Positions 57,835 through 64,000 of a stretch of 64,000 nt of DNA are shown in pieces. The stretch's first letter is position 1; every line of letters begins with the position of its first letter. Source of the DNA: Symsagittifera roscoffensis (lineage: Eukaryota > Xenacoelomorpha > Acoela > Convolutidae); contig NW_026970980.1 in assembly GCF_963678635.1 (NCBI RefSeq), positions 1 to 64,000 on the forward strand, read 5' to 3'. The position numbers were made by a program, and so were the translations under genes. Below the pieces are notes generated by a model, which saw nothing but the letters and a program-made list of their open reading frames with translations, made no database searches and was not told where the DNA came from.

Positions 57835-60800
57835 GTGCTGGGCATGCCTACAGAAAAGGGCATGTATGTTCTTGACACAGACGCATCGGTGGTGGCCATC
57901 TCAGGAATATTGCATCAAGAGCAAGAATGGAACGGAAGAACAGTTCTCCGTCCCATTGCATACGGCAGCAAAGTCTTGAGTGACACAGAGATGAAATATG
58001 GCGCACCAAAAGCAGAAATGTTTGCAGTAGTCACCTTCGTGGAGAAGTACCGTGCATACTTGGGGAGCGCTCCCTTCAAGTTACGCGTGGACAACAGAGC
58101 GTTATCCTGGTTGAAGACCTACTCGATGGATCAGAGTTATATTGGTAGGTGGATAGTAAGACTGGATGGCTACCATATGATAATCGAACATAGGATGCGT
58201 GACAAACACCAGAATGCTGACAGCCTCAGTAAGAAAACTGAATTCTATGAAAGATTGGAGCAGAAGCAGGCCAATCAGGCGGAAGTAAAGGAGGGATTCT
58301 CGTTTCTGGACAAAGAAACTTATGAAGCGCTTCCCTTAACGAGATGGTTGGATAAGTCTGGACATCCAATTCCAGGGCATCCTGAGTTACCTGTAGAGAA
58401 AGCAGCCGAGATAAAGATCCTGTCCAAGGAGGATCCAGTCCCCTTGGATTTGTTGCTGCGCTCGAACCTGGTCCAGCAGGAACTCTCTCGCATGAATATA
58501 AACAGCCTCTCATTATTGGATAAGACGGTGCAAGTCACACCACAAGTAATGCGGATGCTGGGTGGATTGTTAGAAAGAGAAGTGACCAGAGATGACCCCG
58601 AGTGGACAGCAGCAGTGGCATCGCTGACAGTCAGTGAGAAGGTGAAGATCATGCCGTCCAGACGACAACACGAAGAGAACGAGAGGGATTGTAGGACAAT
58701 AGTTCAGCAACTAGTATCCTCAATACCCCAAGAGATTTTAACCAGTACTTCTTACGGACAGAAAGGACAGGAGAGCGGCAGGCAAAAGAAAACTGTCACC
58801 TTTGTAGACCGGGATAAAGACGGTGAAGTTGTAAAACAAAATCTGCTGCAAGACTATTTGTCCGGGGAGAAGGATGAGGAGAAAAACCAGCGATCACAAG
58901 ATCAACACCCGGGACAAGTGAATTGGTCCGGGGAGTCCGAGATAGACGAGAAAATTCCTGATGAGAAACAGGACCTAGAGAACAAGGTTTTGTCCGGGGA
59001 GTTCAGATGGATGCGAAGGAAATACAGACATGATCTGGAGAAGCGTGCAGTCTCCAGCACAACACCTTCGACGGATAATGATTCCCGAAACTCAGGAATA
59101 GATACCTATTCCGACAGGAATTCGACCTCGGGATCAGAACTGTCAGAACTAGCGATACACACGCTACTAGTGGAAACTCGGGCGAGAGACCTGGACAGAG
59201 AGGTGTACCAGGATCCGGACAGCGATCGCTACCTTATACCGAGCGAAAGTGTCTTTGACAACGCAGCGGATGACTTAGAAACGATAGCGGTATCGAAACG
59301 TTCGATAAGCCTGTTGCCGCAGAAAGAGGTAGTCAGGACTGATCTCCAGCCGTTTCAGCAAGAAACACAACCGTTGGTGAAGATTTGGTGCGTTAAGATG
59401 GAAGAAGACACACATCAGCCCAACGAGCTGAATAGTCAGATGAGAGTCATGAAGACGTACTTGAAGGCGAGATACAGACTCTCGGACCTTCTAAGGGCGC
59501 AGAGAAATGATCGCATGACAAGCAACCTAAAAAGGTGGATAGAAAACGGTGCACCTGACAAAGGTGACCTGGAAGAAGACAGCTATAGGATCCTGAGACA
59601 ATACTTCATGCAGAAGGAGGGGAGATTATATCTGAACAAGGACGGGATCGTGGCTTGCAGGAGAAGAGAAGAAGACAAGGTCTTATACAAATATAACGCG
59701 ATAGTGTTGCCGCAACTCTATCAGACAGAACTATTATTCAGGTCGCATGATCAGATGGGCCATCAAGGGATCGACAAAGTGTATCAGAGGATCCTGATGC
59801 GCTTTGAGTGGCCTGGAATGAAAAAGGCATGTGAGAAATGGGTAACAGCCTGCCTGTCATGCCAACAGGTCAAGGATCCAAGGAAGTTGCGATTTCCTTT
59901 ACAGTCGATTGAGTCGTCTGAATTCAACGAGGTGGTGCAGATAGATCACCAGAAGATATGCATGACAGACAGCGGTTACAACCAAGTCTTGGTCATGATA
60001 GATCACTTCACGAAGTATGCGGAGGCCATGCCCTGCATAACTGCCTCGGCGGAAGAGACATGCGACCACCTGATCAATACGTGGATAGCAAGACCTGGTT
60101 GTCCAATGACGTTTCAATCGGACAATGGAACGGCTTTCGTAGGCGAGCTTACGAAAGAGCTTATGAGACGCTCACAGGTCGCTCAGGCTAACTCCACGAC
60201 ATACCACCCTCAAACGAATGGCCTAGTGGAAAGACAGAATAGGACGTTAGTGTCGATGCTGAGGGTATATTGTTCCAGGTACATGACCGATTGGGACAGA
60301 TACCTTCCACAGGTGATGGGAGCTTATAATAGCACGCAACACTCCACCACTGGAGTTAGTCCACACATGATGCTAACTGGACACGAAAAGTCTTTACCCT
60401 TAACCTTCTTCTACCCAGAGTATGAGGGGAAGAAAACATCTCCACAGGTTTACGTGAGGGATGAGGTCAGACGTCAACAGGAGTTGAACGATCTGTGTAG
60501 ACGAAATACTCAGCAAGCACAGGCAAGGCAGAGGAAAAGATTCGACAAGAAAGCAGCTGGTGCAAAAGCTTACTCGGTGGGAGACTACGTATGGGTATTT
60601 CAGAACGTTATTCCACCGAAAGGGACAAAGAAACTTCTAAAGAAATGGAGGGGACCCTGCATGATTACGGAGGTGCACCAGGAGGGACGCTTTTATAGAC
60701 TGAGTACTGGCCGAGCCGCCCACTACGAGAACATCAAGCCACACAATCCATCTAAAGAAGACTGGTGTATACCTGCAGACATGGAAGAAGGGGATTATTT

Positions 60801-62100
60801 AATGATGGATCCTGCTTGTGAGGTCAATGAAAAGGGCACCAGGGAGAAGAGCGATGGAAACGAGGTCGTAGAGGAAGGTACGGATACACCATTGGACCTG
60901 GATCCGAACGAACAGATCGAAGCGGAAGATGAAACCTTACCCTACGCAGAAGAGGATTGGCGGGATCCCGAACAGACAGAGGTTCCCAAGAACTTGGAAC
61001 CAGATCTTCCGCTCACGATTCAGACTCGTCAGAAGGACGGGACGAGACAAAGAAAGAAATACAATCCTTACGGTGACGACTTTGTAGTGGATAGGATAGA
61101 TCTAAAGAATATAGTGGAGGAAGTAGTGGGTTTAGAGGAAATAACCGTGTCACAAGACATTGACATAGTCGATGATCACAACGATGAGTGGGTTGACGAC
61201 TGGTCGAAACCCGAAGTAGAATTCGACGATGAGCAACAGCAGTCAAATGAACAAGACCTGACGAACCTGCGCGTCTTAGAGTGGCTGAACGAAATGACAT
61301 CAGACCCTAAAGAGACCAACGTTACGATTCAAGACGTAGATCGCGAAAGCGCGAAATACATTAAGACCAAACGAGATGATCCTTCCTGGGCTGCCCAGGA
61401 AGGACAACTTCTCATTCCAGCTTCTAACCTTGACTTAATACCCGGTATGCGATCGACGGGGACGCCGATGGATATTTTTGTCCGGGGAGTGGGGGTAGGA
61501 CTTACCCACACTGAAAACTTGATAATAAAAAAATTAAGAATAGCAAGAGAAACAGGAGACTTAGAAGCAGAAACAGGTGAAGAACCTAAGAAACCTGACA
61601 TAGGCAGGGTAGTTGAGTCATATTTTAATTTACCAAATGAATATTCTAGTAACATAATACTAACAGACAGTGATTTCATACTCACAAACAGAACATGTGC
61701 GATAGCAATCACCGCAGACATGAGTTTTAGGACGGCGCTAGCGGCAGATTTTAAGAGGGAATATAAAAACGTGGAATTCCTTTGGAAGCAAAGACCAGGG
61801 ATAGGGGGCGTAGCAGCCTTACCTCCGGCGGTGTCGCAGATACCGGGAAAGTACTTGTGCTTCTTGGTAACGAGGGCGACGGAGAAGCAGCACGTGGACC
61901 CAGAAAACCTAGTCTTGTCTTTGACGAGGCTGAGGGACTTCCTTGTGGAAATGGACGTGAAGGAGCTCTCACTTCCAGTGTACGATCCAAATAGAGGAAG
62001 ACTGCATCCTCGGGAATTGTACGCGCTTGTACACGTGATATTCTCTGATACGAACATACAAGTATATCTACATAAGAAATATTATTTAAGTATAGGCTGA
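57835..62100 (+). CDS. RNase H-integrase-macro-like C-terminal portion of Pol
   Basis: Open for 1421 codons in the Pol frame. Residues about 12-140 are RNase H (LDTDASVVAIS, EMKYGAPKAEMFAV, VDNRALSWL, HQNADSLSK). A variable linker of about 330 residues follows. Integrase has the zinc finger HDQMGHQG ... CLSCQQ, the DDE core (IDH, SDNG, LVERQNR) and a basic C-terminus with KKWRGPC. After an Asp/Glu-rich linker, residues about 1270-1421 resemble a macro domain of the OARD1/TARG1 type: TCAIAITADMSFRTALAADF, GIGGVAALPP, KYLCFLVTR, ELSLPVYDPNRGRL. The positions equivalent to the lysine and aspartate of that hydrolase appear to be Arg and Gly, so any activity is doubtful. The macro call is by pattern alone. 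Confidence 0.82.
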   Translation: MLGMPTEKGMYVLDTDASVVAISGILHQEQEWNGRTVLRPIAYGSKVLSDTEMKYGAPKAEMFAVVTFVEKYRAYLGSAPFKLRVDNRALSWLKTYSMDQSYIGRWIVRLDGYHMIIEHRMRDKHQNADSLSKKTEFYERLEQKQANQAEVKEGFSFLDKETYEALPLTRWLDKSGHPIPGHPELPVEKAAEIKILSKEDPVPLDLLLRSNLVQQELSRMNINSLSLLDKTVQVTPQVMRMLGGLLEREVTRDDPEWTAAVASLTVSEKVKIMPSRRQHEENERDCRTIVQQLVSSIPQEILTSTSYGQKGQESGRQKKTVTFVDRDKDGEVVKQNLLQDYLSGEKDEEKNQRSQDQHPGQVNWSGESEIDEKIPDEKQDLENKVLSGEFRWMRRKYRHDLEKRAVSSTTPSTDNDSRNSGIDTYSDRNSTSGSELSELAIHTLLVETRARDLDREVYQDPDSDRYLIPSESVFDNAADDLETIAVSKRSISLLPQKEVVRTDLQPFQQETQPLVKIWCVKMEEDTHQPNELNSQMRVMKTYLKARYRLSDLLRAQRNDRMTSNLKRWIENGAPDKGDLEEDSYRILRQYFMQKEGRLYLNKDGIVACRRREEDKVLYKYNAIVLPQLYQTELLFRSHDQMGHQGIDKVYQRILMRFEWPGMKKACEKWVTACLSCQQVKDPRKLRFPLQSIESSEFNEVVQIDHQKICMTDSGYNQVLVMIDHFTKYAEAMPCITASAEETCDHLINTWIARPGCPMTFQSDNGTAFVGELTKELMRRSQVAQANSTTYHPQTNGLVERQNRTLVSMLRVYCSRYMTDWDRYLPQVMGAYNSTQHSTTGVSPHMMLTGHEKSLPLTFFYPEYEGKKTSPQVYVRDEVRRQQELNDLCRRNTQQAQARQRKRFDKKAAGAKAYSVGDYVWVFQNVIPPKGTKKLLKKWRGPCMITEVHQEGRFYRLSTGRAAHYENIKPHNPSKEDWCIPADMEEGDYLMMDPACEVNEKGTREKSDGNEVVEEGTDTPLDLDPNEQIEAEDETLPYAEEDWRDPEQTEVPKNLEPDLPLTIQTRQKDGTRQRKKYNPYGDDFVVDRIDLKNIVEEVVGLEEITVSQDIDIVDDHNDEWVDDWSKPEVEFDDEQQQSNEQDLTNLRVLEWLNEMTSDPKETNVTIQDVDRESAKYIKTKRDDPSWAAQEGQLLIPASNLDLIPGMRSTGTPMDIFVRGVGVGLTHTENLIIKKLRIARETGDLEAETGEEPKKPDIGRVVESYFNLPNEYSSNIILTDSDFILTNRTCAIAITADMSFRTALAADFKREYKNVEFLWKQRPGIGGVAALPPAVSQIPGKYLCFLVTRATEKQHVDPENLVLSLTRLRDFLVEMDVKELSLPVYDPNRGRLHPRELYALVHVIFSDTNIQVYLHKKYYLSIG

Positions 62101-62490
62101 GTGATGTGCGAAAGAGTGTTAGGCCAAAGACCAAGTTGCATGTAATATGTGATATGTGTGTTATGTTATGTTATGTTATGTGTTAGGTTATTAAGATCAT
62201 GGGTAAGTAAGCGTTAGTGACCATGAACAACTAAATGACGATCTTGGGAATAGATCCAAAGTTTGGACTGTCCAATCTTAGGTCGAATTCCAAAATTTTA
62301 GAAACCAATTGATTTTAATAAATTTTAGGATAAATATCTTTTTATCTGAACTGTTTCAAGCAGATTTTAACGATATAAGTTAAGGTGAAACTGACAGGTG
62401 TGACAGTCGTGATTCCTTTTCTAGATCCTGATTGATCATTTAAATTACTCACTTGAGTCAAAGAATCGAATCAAACTTGAAAAGAATAGA
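62101..62490 (+). promoter_or_regulatory. Spacer between Pol and ORF3 with splice-like signals
   Basis: 390 bases. It contains a short TTATG tandem (about 62,160-62,182), a donor-like GGTAAGTAAG at 62,201-62,210 and an acceptor-like CCTTTTCTAG ending at 62,424, 67 bases before the next ATG. The acceptor could serve a spliced subgenomic mRNA for the downstream ORF. That is inference. Confidence 0.4.
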
Positions 62491-63351
62491 ATGGACAACT
62501 TCAACCTGGATGAATTGATGGACCTGGCAGAGGCATATGTAGGACCGATGGTAGATGCGATCTATCGTCGGCTGATCGAACGAGACTTCGCTCTGGAGGA
62601 CCCAGAGGTGGTCATGTTGATAACCGCCCTGATCAACATCTTGGGGCACGACAACCGTGGGGACCGCCCCACGGAAGTCCTGTTGATGGCAGCATATGGA
62701 GAAAGAGGAGTACTAGACCGCCCGAACATGAGAGTGATGAGGTGGAGAAACGGGGCTCTCTCAGGGAGTGACTTGGCGAATGAGCCTGGATTGGGAAGTT
62801 CTAGGACATACCAACCAGGTGAGATGCCAATGCCCTCTAAGCCTAAACCTGGGCTGACGAGAATGCATCGGGAGATGAACAGCGAGGCGACCTCGTCTGG
62901 TTCACCACTGAGAGCAGCTGTGCCACCAAAAGGGGCGAAAGTAACACAGAAGGTTCAGACGAACCAAACCATACAAGATCTGGACGAGATGAACGATCAG
63001 CTGAGAAGTACGAAGAAGGAGTTAGACGATATGACGAAGACCATGCTGGCGATGGAGGAAGACCGGGACATGTGGAGAAAGTTGTTTGAAGACTGCAACA
63101 AAAAGCAGGGTCAAGAGATCGAACGCTTAAGGCAGGAATACAAAGAGCGATCGGAGCAGGTGGCGTTGACAACGGCCGTGGAGAAAGTAATACCTGCAAG
63201 GGATATTCCTCGTGGGCAGTCCCCGATGGAGCTCTTGACGCCTCGAGAAATGAGTCAAACAACGGAGACACGACCTCCAGTAGAGACAAATCGAGTAACA
63301 ATCCCGGATCCTAGTGACACCTTTGGTGATCCCGCGTACAACAGACAGTGA
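62491..63351 (+). CDS. Retroelement accessory ORF, coiled coil (ORF3 N-part)
   Basis: 286 residues from ATG 62,491. Residues 1-75 are helical and acidic (DNFNLDELMDLAEAYVGPMV), about 85-165 look disordered and Pro/Ser/Lys rich, and about 165-235 form a charged coiled coil (MNDQLRSTKKELDDMTKTML). I do not recognise a family. The stop at 63,349-63,351 is followed at once, one frame back, by the SGNH frame. Either an intron (donor CA|GTGAGA at 63,348, acceptor ATCAG ending 63,475, which joins the frames) or frameshifting could fuse the two. No standard slippery heptamer is seen in the short overlap. Confidence 0.65.
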   Translation: MDNFNLDELMDLAEAYVGPMVDAIYRRLIERDFALEDPEVVMLITALINILGHDNRGDRPTEVLLMAAYGERGVLDRPNMRVMRWRNGALSGSDLANEPGLGSSRTYQPGEMPMPSKPKPGLTRMHREMNSEATSSGSPLRAAVPPKGAKVTQKVQTNQTIQDLDEMNDQLRSTKKELDDMTKTMLAMEEDRDMWRKLFEDCNKKQGQEIERLRQEYKERSEQVALTTAVEKVIPARDIPRGQSPMELLTPREMSQTTETRPPVETNRVTIPDPSDTFGDPAYNRQ

Positions 63352-64000
63352 GAAAACTGATAGAGACAGCTGGACGATTGGTCGCTAACAAGAATGCACC
63401 AGGTTCCGGGGTGACTGCACCCTATGGAACGATTGACGATACGGGCAGAGTACAACTCTCCCAGACAGTAATCAGACAAGGGATGAGTAACGTGACACCA
63501 CTCATGGGGAACTCGAGAATCCCAGAGAGGAAAGTAAGGAAGATGCCAGCGAAGAAAGTGTCTCGTGTAATAGACGTGCAGAAGAATAATCAATTGAAAT
63601 ATAATTTCACGGGAGTTCCGGAGACAGATCCGAGGGCCTGCTTCAATCGAGCTACCTGGAGCCCGGCTGTGAACCTGCAGCAACCACCACTCGGGACATA
63701 TCACCTGATATTGGGAGACAGCTTAGTCAGAGTGCTGTCGAATTTGAGGACCTCATGGGTCACCACGGTGATGGCCTTTGGAGGCGCGACGATTGCCCAA
63801 TTATATCGCATGGTGGAGCTGATGAATCCAGGGAAGATACCGAATGTGATGATCTTAGTTGGGACGAATGATATCTCCAGAGGATCAGATGAGCAGGAAG
63901 CACTGTGGGAATCAATGATGGTGTGTTTGTTCACTACTCTCTGGCAGAAGTTCAGTTGCGCGGTACTGACCGTTTGCACAGTGCCAATGAAGGCAAGAAG
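63352..64000 (+). CDS. SGNH/GDSL hydrolase-like ORF of the retroelement, truncated by window edge
   Basis: Open in the frame of position 63,354 through the window end. About 120 basic, disordered residues precede a hydrolase-like fold: block I LILGDSLVRV (63,705-63,734; nucleophile Ser), block II Gly in AFGGATI (about 63,777), block III ILVGTNDIS (about 63,846; Gly-x-Asn oxyanion residues), then the next strand CAVLTVCTVP. Block V (Asp-x-x-His) lies outside. SGNH esterase-like domains are known from CR1-type LINE ORF1 proteins; here it accompanies a gypsy-class element. A start for independent translation could be the ATG at 63,483. Substrate unknown (ester or lipid suggested by the family). 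Confidence 0.68.

Larger units (their letters stand above)
50302..62100 (+). pseudogene. Ty3/gypsy-class Gag-Pro-Pol polyprotein, interrupted
   Basis: One frame runs from ATG 50,302 to the TGA at 62,098-62,100 but is broken by two 1,098-bp insertions and a TAA at 57,817-57,819. Order of domains: disordered and coiled-coil N-terminus (residues 1-590), capsid-type gag domain (about 597-760), two CCHC knuckles (about 801 and 852), aspartic protease LLDTGA (about 1159), RT with YVDD (57,430-57,441), RNase H (TDAS near 57,880), integrase with H-H-C-C zinc finger (about 59,745-59,870), D (59,944), D (60,121), E (60,228), GPY/F-like KKWRGPC (about 60,640), an acidic linker, and a macro-like domain (61,640-62,090). 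All catalytic residues of RT, RNase H and integrase are intact, so inactivation is recent. Gag and Pol share one frame, without a programmed shift. Confidence 0.9.

Noticed and set aside
50466-62134. Many minus-strand ORFs of 70-242 codons across the retroelement
   Set aside because: They are antisense shadows of the long Gag-Pol frame, with no recognisable domains and unnatural composition.

Overview
The window looks like animal genomic DNA, most likely from a nematode, packed with mobile elements in every state from near-intact to ruined. The evidence is eukaryotic: short introns with TTTCAG/CTCTAG acceptors, an AT-rich background, a Polinton (Maverick) of the type common in nematodes, Tc1-like CAGTGCTG termini, TTCTAGAA heat-shock-type sites and a Ty3/gypsy retroelement. 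I see no bacterial genes, no CRISPR array and no convincing host gene except a small serine-protease-like fragment. The species assignment is inference.

Region 1 (1-10.2 kb) is one end of a Polinton. In order it holds the 3' part of the major capsid protein, the adenain-type protease, a minus-strand pair (a putative HUH-endonuclease-like ORF and a putative PC4-like ssDNA-binding ORF), a short unknown ORF, and the protein-primed type-B DNA polymerase. The polymerase has two introns and at least four lesions, so this copy is dead or dying. The integrase, ATPase and minor capsid genes would lie left of the window.

Region 2 (10.2-24.6 kb) is repeat-rich and almost gene-free. It has a 150-bp inverted repeat, dispersed repeats with an ACAATTTC-type core, two copies of a ~0.7-kb foldback element with Tc1-like ends, a diverged ~85-bp tandem array (16.6-18.6 kb), a chymotrypsin-fold fragment that has lost its catalytic His, and a small cluster of heat-shock-type motifs.

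Region 3 (24.6-31.8 kb) contains a badly decayed relative of the retroelement in region 5. Gag zinc knuckle, protease and the start of RT can be traced, then an SGNH-hydrolase-like segment; most of RT, RNase H and integrase is missing between them.

Region 4 (31.8-47 kb) is non-LTR (CR1/Jockey-like) debris. It includes a ~1.32-kb RT-containing unit repeated four times after it was already defective, a second ~0.63-kb tandem duplication, another RT fragment, a 300-bp palindrome, a minus-strand LINE with recognisable endonuclease and RT motifs, and several diverged modules.

Region 5 (about 46.8 kb to the window end) is a large Ty3/gypsy-class LTR retroelement, more GC-rich than its surroundings. 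A long non-coding leader carries about 18 copies of a TCCGGAGGGGTC motif. A single-frame Gag-protease-RT-RNase H-integrase polyprotein follows, interrupted by two exact 1,098-bp units (RT fragment joined to integrase fragment) and one in-frame TAA. Its C-terminus extends past integrase into a domain resembling an OARD1/TARG1-type macro domain. Downstream are a coiled-coil ORF and, one frame back, an SGNH/GDSL hydrolase reading frame that runs off the window. Macro-like plus SGNH accessory domains on one gypsy element, with the SGNH segment also present in the decayed relative 36 kb away, is the most interesting system here.
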